From: Nanoperiomorbus sp963544155
Lineage (GTDB): Bacteria > Patescibacteriota > Saccharimonadia > Saccharimonadales > Saccharimonadaceae
Direction: 5' to 3'
Assembly (NCBI GenBank): GCA_963544155.1
Contig: CAUUDW010000005.1
Span: forward strand, 3,889-67,888
DNA length: 64,000 nucleotides
Part shown: positions 33,399 through 40,592 of the stretch, piece after piece
Layout of the letters: every line of letters begins with the position of its first letter
How positions within the stretch are numbered: position 1 is the first letter of the stretch
The notes under the pieces: generated by a model
What the model saw: only the letters and a program-made list of their open reading frames with translations
Told to the model about the DNA's origin: nothing
The model's database searches: none
Position numbers and translations under genes: made by a program

Positions 33399-34238
33399 TT
33401 ACTTGGCTACCTTCCAGCGCTCCAGCTGATCAAATGGATCAGACTTAGGGTCGCTCGGTTCGACCGTAGAATCCGCATCAGTCTCGTCTGAACCCTCCTC
33501 CGACTCTGACGTCGACGATTCCTCCTCTGAAGTGTCAAGGTCAGCCTCAGTCTCGTCAGCAGTAGTTTGATCGTCATCCTTTTCAGCTTCAGCCTCGTCT
33601 TTATCCTCATTAGTATTATCAGAGTCGAGATCGGGCTCACCATCATTCACCTCGGACTCAGGCTCACTCTTGTCCTCATCCACCTGCTCCTGCTTGGCCT
33701 GCTTCTCATCGCCCGACTCGTCACCCGTACCCACATTAGCACCATAGCCGACTCGATTAATCCGAGCCAACTCCGCCATCAGAGCGACATCCTCGCCGGT
33801 TGGTAGCTTAGCCCCTTCCGCCTTTAGCTCTTTAATCATAGCCGTTACTTCTTTATCCCGACCGGCCTTATCCAGACTCACGATCGGGTTATCCGATGTA
33901 GTCGGCTTATTACCGCTCTCCACCATCGCTCCTTCGACCACGACAGCCTGTAGCGACTTCCGGATATCTACCTTTTCCGTGTCGGTTCGCACGCCATCTT
34001 GATCAGCCGACTTGACTGTCTCATCAGCTACGAAGACCAAGGCATCGTCCGTCGCTGCCGTCAGCTCCGCTCCACTGGCACTGGTGGTATGACCGACGAA
34101 CTGCTCAGTTTCTTTGATATCCCGCATCGCCTCCGTCACCATCACCCGACCTTTCTCGCTAGACTGCTCTATCTTAGGCTTTGGCTTCAGCAACTCGGGT
34201 GACTGTGGGAGGCCGTTTGTCTCGTCACTATCCTGCAT
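33399..34238 (-). CDS. Highly acidic low-complexity protein
   Basis: The 279-residue protein has no recognised domain. The N-terminal part (about 1-150) is mixed but hydrophilic, with TVKSADQDGVRTD and ELKAEGAKLPTGEDVALMAELARINRVG as the only segment likely to be helical. From about 165 to the end it is a run of Asp, Glu, Ser and Thr (NTNEDKDEAEAEKDDD and similar), ending DPFDQLERWKVAK. There is no signal peptide or membrane helix. It is probably largely disordered. A promoter TATAAT lies about 50 bases upstream, and its 16-base surroundings recur exactly before the tRNA-Leu at 34341-34427. Confidence 0.7.
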   Translation of the reverse strand: MQDSDETNGLPQSPELLKPKPKIEQSSEKGRVMVTEAMRDIKETEQFVGHTTSASGAELTAATDDALVFVADETVKSADQDGVRTDTEKVDIRKSLQAVVVEGAMVESGNKPTTSDNPIVSLDKAGRDKEVTAMIKELKAEGAKLPTGEDVALMAELARINRVGYGANVGTGDESGDEKQAKQEQVDEDKSEPESEVNDGEPDLDSDNTNEDKDEAEAEKDDDQTTADETEADLDTSEEESSTSESEEGSDETDADSTVEPSDPKSDPFDQLERWKVAK

Positions 34239-34340
34239 CTCTTGATCTTCTCCTGCTTGATTAATTATTAATTACTACTGGGGTAGATTATATCACACTA
34301 GTGAACGATGCCGCTAAGTGACCTCCATCAAAATAATACC

Positions 34341-34427
34341 TGGTACGCACAAAAGGACTTGAACCTTCACGAGCATAAGCTCACTAGCACCTGAAGCTAG
34401 CGCGTCTACCAATTCCGCCATGTGCGC
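34341..34427 (-). tRNA. tRNA-Leu (anticodon CAG)
   Basis: On the minus strand GCGCACA pairs with TGTGCGT, followed by ACCA. The D arm is TGGCGGAATTGGTAGACGC, the anticodon stem CTAGC/GCTAG encloses TTCAGGT (anticodon CAG), and a long variable arm TGAGC-TTAT-GCTCG is typical of class II tRNAs. The T arm is GAAGG TTCAAGT CCTTT. The promoter ATATAAT lies just 3' of the FAD oxidoreductase stop. Confidence 0.95.
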
Positions 34428-34496
34428 AAATGCGGGTGTCTCCATCCCGCTCTATAAGGTGCGACCTTTCGGCATTACGTGCTTGATTATATCACA

Positions 34497-36122
34497 CTAG
34501 CCACGCAGATTATACTGGGTCAGCCGACCCAGTGAGTAAGACTTGCGCAGTACCGACAGGACTTCCTTCCGAGTTGTACCATCGTCCCGCACACCCGGAT
34601 TCAAGATACCATAAGGATCAAATGCTTTTTTGACCTGATGGTGCAGGTCGGCAACCGCCTTACTCTCCTGATCCTTCGCCCATAGTGACAGCAATCGCCC
34701 CGTCCCGGCGCAACCGGCCAATGACCCCTCGTAGCTACTAGCGATCTTGCTCAGCTTATCCATCAGGCGTACGGTCACTTGCCTCTGACCCAGGTTCGCC
34801 AAATTAACCAGTGGATAAACAGATATCAGCCCCGACCCGAAGTTGCACCACATACCGGCCTGCAGATGATTGCTATCCAGGGCGCCTCGCACTTCTCGCA
34901 TAACATCAGCCAGATCGTTGACCGGGATAGACAGCTCGGTCACCAGCGGGATGGCCGTCGTGCCACCATCGCTGTAATTCGTGATCGCCGAGACACAGTT
35001 GTAGACAGCCATCATCTTATCTACGTCGTCCGGCTCAATGGCGATATTGGCGTCGACCACCCCCGCTTGCTCCATTATCTTAGCGATTTTGCGCAACTTG
35101 CGGCTGCTATGCTTGTCATCAAATTCGATGAACATCAGCGAAGCGGGCAGCCCCTTGGTGATGCTGCTCCACGGCTGATAGCCGGTAATCTCGTGCACTA
35201 ACGACAAGGTATCACCGTCTACCACCTCAACCATCGCCGGCTCCAGCTCAAGGATCAAGTTAGCCAGATCAGTCGCATTAACATCATCGCCCAGCGCCGC
35301 CACCACCAAGGTGTCGTCCATCGGCGTATCAATCAGACGCAAAATCGCCTGTGTCACTATCCCCAGCGTCCCCTGTGAGCCCACTAGGAGTGGTGTCAGA
35401 TCGAAGCTGCCGTCTTTACCTCGCACCTGATCTAGAGCATAGCCACCATCAAGCACTCGACGATCGGCAATCTCTTGCACTACCTCCGGATTGTCTTCTA
35501 TCAGGCTATCCACCGAACGATAGATATCTCCCTCTAGTGTCTGCAGCCCCTTCTTCTCACTCAGTTCACGCTTAGTCAGCCGCCCGGTCTGAATGATCTC
35601 ACCATTAGCCAGGACAACCTCCAGCTTGTCCACCCAGTCTCGCATCGAACCGTACTTGGCGAACTGCCGCCCCGGGGCGTTAGTAGCAATCATCCCGCCG
35701 ATAGTCGACACTCGACTGTAGCCGCTGGATATTGGCAGGGTCAGCCCCTGAGTAGCAACGGCTTGATTAAGCGCATCTAGCTCCAGCCCCGGCTGGACTC
35801 GAATCATCCGGTATTTGAGGTCAAACTCCATGATCTGCGACATGTGAGCCGGGAAAGATATCGCTACTCCCCGACCGATCGCCGCCCCTGTCACATCCGT
35901 ACCGTTGCCCCGTGGCGTAATCGGTAGCACCTGACCCCGCTCAGCAAGACGCCAGGCGAAACGAGCGACCTTGCGCACATCATCAGCTATCCTCGGATAC
36001 GCCACCAGATTAGGCGTCAGCGACAAGATACTCCCATCAGTCGCAAATTGCTTCCTTACATTATCCGTCGCCACCACATCACCAGTAATGTGTTCATTCA
36101 GATAATCAGTAATCTTGCTCAT
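34497..36122 (-). CDS. FAD-binding oxidoreductase (D-lactate dehydrogenase/GlcD type)
   Basis: This protein of about 541 residues has an FAD-binding PCMH domain (about 30-210). Landmarks are ITPRGNGTDVTGAAIGRGVAIS, LPISSGYSRVSTIGGMIATNAPG, and GSMRDWVDKLEVVLANGEI, then LLVGSQGTLGIVTQAILRL. A C-terminal FAD-oxidase cap follows, ending in VKKAFDPYGILNPGVR. It oxidises a 2-hydroxy acid such as lactate or glycolate with FAD; the acceptor is unknown and no Fe-S partner adjoins. The start at 36122 is fixed by TGCTATACT, six bases upstream. The gene is flanked on both sides by tRNA-Leu genes on the same strand. Confidence 0.85.
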   Translation of the reverse strand: MSKITDYLNEHITGDVVATDNVRKQFATDGSILSLTPNLVAYPRIADDVRKVARFAWRLAERGQVLPITPRGNGTDVTGAAIGRGVAISFPAHMSQIMEFDLKYRMIRVQPGLELDALNQAVATQGLTLPISSGYSRVSTIGGMIATNAPGRQFAKYGSMRDWVDKLEVVLANGEIIQTGRLTKRELSEKKGLQTLEGDIYRSVDSLIEDNPEVVQEIADRRVLDGGYALDQVRGKDGSFDLTPLLVGSQGTLGIVTQAILRLIDTPMDDTLVVAALGDDVNATDLANLILELEPAMVEVVDGDTLSLVHEITGYQPWSSITKGLPASLMFIEFDDKHSSRKLRKIAKIMEQAGVVDANIAIEPDDVDKMMAVYNCVSAITNYSDGGTTAIPLVTELSIPVNDLADVMREVRGALDSNHLQAGMWCNFGSGLISVYPLVNLANLGQRQVTVRLMDKLSKIASSYEGSLAGCAGTGRLLSLWAKDQESKAVADLHHQVKKAFDPYGILNPGVRDDGTTRKEVLSVLRKSYSLGRLTQYNLRG

Positions 36123-36199
36123 GCTAAGAGTATAGCACACAAATCATCGCTCTATTTCGAAACCGGGCTCGGAGTAGGTATGACAAAAAATAATATCTC

Positions 36200-36284
36200 T
36201 GGTGCGGATGAAAGGACTTGAACCTTCACGCCGTGAGGCACATGCTCCTAAGGCATGCGTGTCTACCAATTCCACCACATCCGC
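36200..36284 (-). tRNA. tRNA-Leu (anticodon TAG)
   Basis: On the minus strand GCGGATG pairs with CATCCGC, followed by ACCA. The anticodon stem CATGC/GCATG encloses CTTAGGA (anticodon TAG), with a long variable arm and a T arm GAAGG TTCAAGT CCTTT. TGCTATAAT at about 36311-36319 (reverse complement) serves as promoter. Confidence 0.95.
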
Positions 36285-36367
36285 ATATGGCTTATCATGG
36301 AAACCTAGCTAGATTATAGCACATCATTCTCGTGGTCCTACCTATTTTGCCACCATCATCACTGTAG

Positions 36368-36397
36368 GCAATCTATTTACTATAGTAAATAGATTGC
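36368..36397. repeat. Perfect 30-bp palindrome
   Basis: GCAATCTATTTACTA is followed directly by its exact reverse complement. CCCCCC and TTTTTT follow at 36404-36415 on the plus strand. The lack of a loop suits a protein-binding operator more than a hairpin, but it may also act as a terminator. Confidence 0.75.
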
Positions 36398-36499
36398 ACA
36401 TACCCCCCTTTTTTAACCTATTTTGTCAATAGTACCTTCTGAGACCGGACGACATCTCAAAAGGCAGACGCTCCGATCGTCGAAGGGCCTCAGATAGTC

Positions 36500-36585
36500 A
36501 TATACACCACGTGCATAGCTGGGAGTGCCAATCTATACACTAAGTGACTATGGCTATTGCCATGGCTATGCACTCGGTGTATACT
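36500..36585 (+). promoter_or_regulatory. padR promoter with flanking operator repeat
   Basis: ATATACACCACGTGCATAGC at 36500-36519 and its near reverse complement GCTATGCACTCGGTGTATAC at 36565-36584 match at about 17 of 20 positions. The second arm overlaps the -10 box TATACT (36580-36585), six bases before the padR ATG at 36592. Binding of a dimeric repressor such as PadR to this site would block its own operon. Confidence 0.65.
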
Positions 36586-36591
36586 CGCATT

Positions 36592-37140
36592 ATGAACGCA
36601 CAATATGTTCTACTTAGCTTCCTCGCCGATGAGTCAAACTACGGCTACGAGCTAAAGAAAAAGTACGATAGCTACTTTGGCAAAGATAAGCCCATATTAC
36701 CCGGGCAAATCTATTCGTCACTAGCTAGATTAAAAAGAGATAATAAGATAAAGGAGGTATCTGACACCAGTAATTCAGGCTCTAGCGGACCCGACCGAAT
36801 TCGCTACGAGATAACCGACCTGGGTAAAGAGCAGCTCAAGAGGTGGCTAGCCTCACCGGAAGAGCCGGCACCCCAGCTTCAGGCGACTATGTATGTCAAG
36901 ACGGTTCTCGCCATATTAATGGACGGCGATGCCGCTCCATACCTGGACAACCAACGTCGTGCTCACATTCAGAAGATGCGATCGCTGACCGACGAACGAC
37001 GCAATAGCAACCTGTCTGACATGCTTCTGATAGATCATGCTCTCTACCACCTGGAGGCAGACTTACGCTGGATTGAGCTAACTATCTCACGTCTAACAAA
37101 ATTAAAGGAGGAACTATCACATGGACGATCCGATCATTAG
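36592..37140 (+). CDS. PadR-family transcriptional regulator
   Basis: The protein of about 182 residues starts MNAQYVLLSFLADESNYGYELKK. It has the PadR winged helix (residues 1-80) with GQIYSSLARLKRDNKI as recognition region and IRYEITDLGKEQLKRWL as the wing. A C-terminal helical dimerisation domain (about 100-180) follows. PadR proteins usually repress an adjacent transporter and release it when a drug or phenolic binds. The start at 36592 is set by the leaderless promoter; an upstream in-frame ATG would lie inside the operator. The 3' end overlaps the ABC ATPase gene by 20 bases. Confidence 0.9.
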   Translation: MNAQYVLLSFLADESNYGYELKKKYDSYFGKDKPILPGQIYSSLARLKRDNKIKEVSDTSNSGSSGPDRIRYEITDLGKEQLKRWLASPEEPAPQLQATMYVKTVLAILMDGDAAPYLDNQRRAHIQKMRSLTDERRNSNLSDMLLIDHALYHLEADLRWIELTISRLTKLKEELSHGRSDH

Positions 37141-37840
37141 CGCCAAGAATATCAAGAAGTCATTTGGGCAGACACACGCCCTGCGTGGCATCAGCCTGGA
37201 TATTCAGCCCGGCGAGATACTCGCTATCATGGGTCCGAGCGGCTCAGGTAAATCAACTTTACTGCATAGCCTAGCCGCCATCACCAAGATAGATAGTGGC
37301 GAAGTCTATTTCGACGGTAAACGCATCGACAAGCTGAGCGACGACAAAAGAAGCAAACTACGTCGCACTAACTTTGGCTTCATCTTTCAGTTTGGTCAGC
37401 TCGTACCGGAGCTAACCTCACTTGACAACATCGCCCTACCACTACTGCTTAACGGCGTCAAACGAAGAGAGGCTTATGAGCAGGCCCAGAAATGGCTCAA
37501 CCGAGTCGAGCTGGGTAGCAAAAGCAATAATATGCTCGGCGAACTCTCGGGCGGACAAATGCAACGCATCGCCGTAGCTAGAGCTATGGTGATTAGCCCC
37601 AAGGTACTCTTCGCCGATGAGCCAACCGGCTCGCTTGACTCACTCAATTCAGAGAAGGTCATGGAGCTATTCATCAGTACCGCTCGCTCACACGGCACCA
37701 CGGTAGTGATGGTCACTCACGAGCCGACTATTGCCGCCTATGCCGATAGAGAAGTGACCGTCCGTGATGGGCAAATTTCCGGCGCTCTGCCGGGTGACGC
37801 TCACTCCACCGACCACATTCAGATCGGAGACAGGAAATGA
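37121..37840 (+). CDS. ABC transporter ATPase (MacB/BceA type)
   Basis: The 239-residue ATPase has Walker A GPSGSGKSTLL near residue 37, Q-loop FQFGQLVPELT, signature LSGGQMQRIAVARA, Walker B VLFADEPTGSLDS and the switch VMVTHEP. The family pattern (IAIMGPSGSG, FGQLVPELT, DEPTGSLD) fits exporters of the MacB/LolD/BceA group that work with FtsX-like permeases. It energises the permease encoded immediately downstream (ATGA overlap). AAAGGAGG lies inside the end of padR, giving a strong internal ribosome binding site and coupling regulator and transporter. Confidence 0.95.
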   Translation: MDDPIISAKNIKKSFGQTHALRGISLDIQPGEILAIMGPSGSGKSTLLHSLAAITKIDSGEVYFDGKRIDKLSDDKRSKLRRTNFGFIFQFGQLVPELTSLDNIALPLLLNGVKRREAYEQAQKWLNRVELGSKSNNMLGELSGGQMQRIAVARAMVISPKVLFADEPTGSLDSLNSEKVMELFISTARSHGTTVVMVTHEPTIAAYADREVTVRDGQISGALPGDAHSTDHIQIGDRK

Positions 37841-40026
37841 GTATCAGCTGGACCTTACTCAAGAAATCAGGGCGACAGTCCTTCGCTCGACTCGGACTAA
37901 CCGCCATGGCCATCGCTATCGGCGTGATGCTGATCAGCTATTTCACCGCAGGAGTCAATGGACTCCTCGGTCTTGGTCACCGCACTAACCATTTATCAAG
38001 GCTAGTGGGAGTGAAACAAGAGCCGATACCCGGCGTCAAACCGGCCAGAATTAACCGCCCCTACCGAGGTAATATCACCGACTGGCACGGTAGATCAATC
38101 GAACAGCTCAAGATATATAGTACCGCAGAGACATTCAAGTTCCCCGAGCTTAAGGTGATGCAACCGGGAGAATACTACCTATCTCCAGCTCTTAAAAAGG
38201 TCATCGATGAACACCCGACTGACGATATCTTGGCTCGTTTTGGGCGATTTAATAAATATCTCGGCACCGTACCTGAGAAATACCTGACCACGCCCGACTC
38301 CCTATTGATAATTAGCGGGGTCAATGCCAAAGAAGTCAAAGAGCACGAGGAGCGCTACAGAAAGATATATCGCAGTGGATTTGATGACGATGGCACATCC
38401 TACGACGCCGCCTCAATCGTCGTCCTTAGCGTCGGCGGAGCGATCTTACTTTTCCCCATTATCGTCTTCGTCTCGGTAGCCACTCAACTAGGCGCTACTC
38501 AGCGAGAAAAGCGCTACGCCGCCCTGCGTCTGATCGGCGCTACTAAGCGACAAGTTAATCGTGTCCTGATCCTGGAGTCACTATTAGCTTCGACTATCGG
38601 TATTGCGATCGGATTCATCGGCTTCTGGTCGCTCCAAGCGCCGCTACTCAACTTCCGTATCGATGGCGAACGAATGTGGCCGAGCGACATGCAGCCGAGC
38701 GTCTTACAGCACCTCGTTATCATCGCTCTGACCTTGGGCTTGACTGCTTTCATTAATTGGCGACGGATGCGCCGAGCTCAGATCTCACCCTTGGGCGTAT
38801 CGCACACCCTGGAGAAGGTTAAGAAGCTACGTATCTGGCGAGTGATCATCCTGGCAATTGGTCTTGGCCTATTCGCCTGGCTATCGACCAAAGATGGCCG
38901 ACAGTGGATCAGAAAGGATAGTTCCGGCGCAGCATCTTCGCTAGTCTTCGTCGGAGCTTTCTTAACGATCATGCTTGGCTTAGTCCTATCCGGTAGCTGG
39001 CTAACCAATAAGATCGCTCTGCTCTGCGTCCGCTTGTCAGACAATGCTTCCGTCCTGATCGCCGGTAAGCGTACAGCGGTACACTCCAGAGCTATCTTTC
39101 GTAGCGTCTGTGGCGTAGTCCTAGCCCTCTTCGCCGGAAGCTTTTACCTGACTTCCGTCAGCGGAATGGAGAGGCTGAGCTTCCAGACCATCAAGGACAA
39201 TGGCTACTCTCAGCTGAGAGATAACACCGTGATAATCACTAGCGGAGCCCTGCCCGACCAATTCGCCGGGCGACTCGCCAAGCTACCCTACATATCATCT
39301 GTCGCCACCTTCTACTCACTCGAGGATGAGGCGGGTACCGATGCCGTTCGTTGCCGAGACCTAGCAAAGTATACCGACAAGACATGTCCGGCAGGCGCCA
39401 AGCCCGACCAATTCGCCTTGATCAACTTCATGAAGCCGGTGGTCAAGCAAGTACCCCTGGCAAAAAGTGTCGACACCACTAAGACTAAACAATACCTAGC
39501 CACCATTACTGCACAAGATCATATCGAGAAGTTGCGTACTTTCGTAGTGGTCAATACCGGTACCGACGGTGATGATACCAGCTACATCACTAGTGGGCAC
39601 ATATCCAAACAACCCCACATCAACCCGACCATTAAGTCGCTGGCCGGCCTCGCTTACGCCGGCATCGGTGTAACATTGTTCGTCGCCATCGCCAGCCTGA
39701 TCGTCTCGACCATCGGCGGATTGATCGAGCGACGACGTTCACTCTATACCTTGCGCCTGAGCGGCATGAGGTTAGTCCAGCTGAAGCGTCTGATCATGAT
39801 CGAATCGGTCACCCCGCTTCTACTGACCTCGATCGTCTCCTGTATCATCGGCGTCTGGACGGGCTCGGTCTTCGTCGGGATATACTCGACCACACTTCAC
39901 CCCACCTTGACCCCGACCTATTTCGGTATCGTTGGCGGAGGTCTACTGGTCGCCATCGTCGGCATCTATCTGCTCCTGCCCATGGTGGATCAACTTACCC
40001 GAGCTGACGCCAACCAGACAGAGTAG
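37837..40026 (+). CDS. FtsX-like ABC transporter permease
   Basis: The 729-residue permease has a first membrane helix (about 17-38, LGLTAMAIAIGVMLISYFTAG), an extracytoplasmic region (about 60-180) and an FtsX-type triple-helix block (about 190-310) with REKRYAALRLIGATKRQVNRVL. A second N-terminal-like helix unit lies at about 330-440. A second extracytoplasmic domain has two Cys (CRDLAKYTDKTC), and a final block carries ERRRSLYTLRLSGMRLVQLKR. The size and ten-helix pattern fit BceB-like exporters of cell-wall-active peptides or lipids. Its regulation by the adjacent PadR is inferred. The partner ATPase precedes it. Confidence 0.9.
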   Translation: MSISWTLLKKSGRQSFARLGLTAMAIAIGVMLISYFTAGVNGLLGLGHRTNHLSRLVGVKQEPIPGVKPARINRPYRGNITDWHGRSIEQLKIYSTAETFKFPELKVMQPGEYYLSPALKKVIDEHPTDDILARFGRFNKYLGTVPEKYLTTPDSLLIISGVNAKEVKEHEERYRKIYRSGFDDDGTSYDAASIVVLSVGGAILLFPIIVFVSVATQLGATQREKRYAALRLIGATKRQVNRVLILESLLASTIGIAIGFIGFWSLQAPLLNFRIDGERMWPSDMQPSVLQHLVIIALTLGLTAFINWRRMRRAQISPLGVSHTLEKVKKLRIWRVIILAIGLGLFAWLSTKDGRQWIRKDSSGAASSLVFVGAFLTIMLGLVLSGSWLTNKIALLCVRLSDNASVLIAGKRTAVHSRAIFRSVCGVVLALFAGSFYLTSVSGMERLSFQTIKDNGYSQLRDNTVIITSGALPDQFAGRLAKLPYISSVATFYSLEDEAGTDAVRCRDLAKYTDKTCPAGAKPDQFALINFMKPVVKQVPLAKSVDTTKTKQYLATITAQDHIEKLRTFVVVNTGTDGDDTSYITSGHISKQPHINPTIKSLAGLAYAGIGVTLFVAIASLIVSTIGGLIERRRSLYTLRLSGMRLVQLKRLIMIESVTPLLLTSIVSCIIGVWTGSVFVGIYSTTLHPTLTPTYFGIVGGGLLVAIVGIYLLLPMVDQLTRADANQTE

Positions 40027-40045
40027 GTGAGACGACACAGTCGTA

Positions 40046-40077
40046 CTATGGGCTAATGATTTAACATTAGCTCATAG
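40046..40077. repeat. 13-bp inverted repeat before the ybhB-like gene
   Basis: CTATGGGCTAATG (40046-40058) and CATTAGCTCATAG (40065-40077) pair with one wobble. It follows the permease stop by about 20 bases and covers the -35 region of the next promoter (TATAAT at 40086-40091). It may end the ABC operon or act as an operator; there is no T-run. Confidence 0.55.
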
Positions 40078-40097
40078 TGATCATGTATAATAGCCCT

Positions 40098-40553
40098 ATG
40101 AAGATAACTAGCCCAGCTTTTGATAATGACACCAAAATACCGGTAGAATACTCTCATCTGAAGGGTAATATTCGCCCGCCTCTGGTGATATCCGACACCC
40201 CTTCCACAGCCAAGAGTCTGGTCATCATCTGTCACGACCCGGATGCACCACTTCTCGGTGGCTTTTACCACTGGACGGCTTGGAATATCCCACCCGACAC
40301 CACTCAGATAAATAGCGACACCTTACCGGATCAAGTAGTCGAAGGCATCACCAGCTGGGGCGAGCCCGGCTGGAACGGACCGCAACCACCCTTCGGCACT
40401 CATCGTTACCAATTTCATCTCTACGCCCTGACCGACCGACTGGATTTACCCACCGATACAACACCAAGGCGGCTAAAGAAAGCGATCAAAGATATCACTC
40501 TTGACCATGCCGTCCTGACCGGACTATTCGCCGCCGCAGATAAGAAAGGCTGA
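40098..40553 (+). CDS. YbhB/YbcL (Raf-kinase-inhibitor-like) protein
   Basis: This protein of about 151 residues belongs to the PEBP family. Typical stretches are ITSPAFDNDTKIPVEYS, SLVIICHDPDAPLLGGFYHWTAWNIPP (DPDAP and the His of the ligand pocket), SWGEPGWNGPQPPFGTHRYQFHLYAL and the final helix. The fold binds phosphate or lipid head groups; the bacterial role is unclear. The start is MKITSPAF at 40098, six bases after TATAAT, so it is leaderless; the earlier in-frame codon lies in the promoter. It is next to the ABC operon but independently promoted. Confidence 0.9.
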   Translation: MKITSPAFDNDTKIPVEYSHLKGNIRPPLVISDTPSTAKSLVIICHDPDAPLLGGFYHWTAWNIPPDTTQINSDTLPDQVVEGITSWGEPGWNGPQPPFGTHRYQFHLYALTDRLDLPTDTTPRRLKKAIKDITLDHAVLTGLFAAADKKG

Positions 40554-40592
40554 CGGCACCGCCATGACTCCGCTATGTCACACCTAGCTACA

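Larger units (their letters stand above)
36285..36591. other. Regulatory intergenic region before padR
   Basis: About 300 bases without a gene hold, in order, the tRNA-Leu(TAG) promoter, a perfect 30-bp palindrome at 36368-36397 followed by C6T6, an imperfect long hairpin at about 36440-36495 (arms CTGAGxCC...), and the padR operator-like inverted repeat at 36500-36584. Confidence 0.6.

Noticed and set aside
36440..36495. Imperfect hairpin as a riboswitch upstream of padR
   Set aside because: The padR message appears to start at its ATG (36592), so this sequence would not be part of the transcript; no riboswitch signature was seen.
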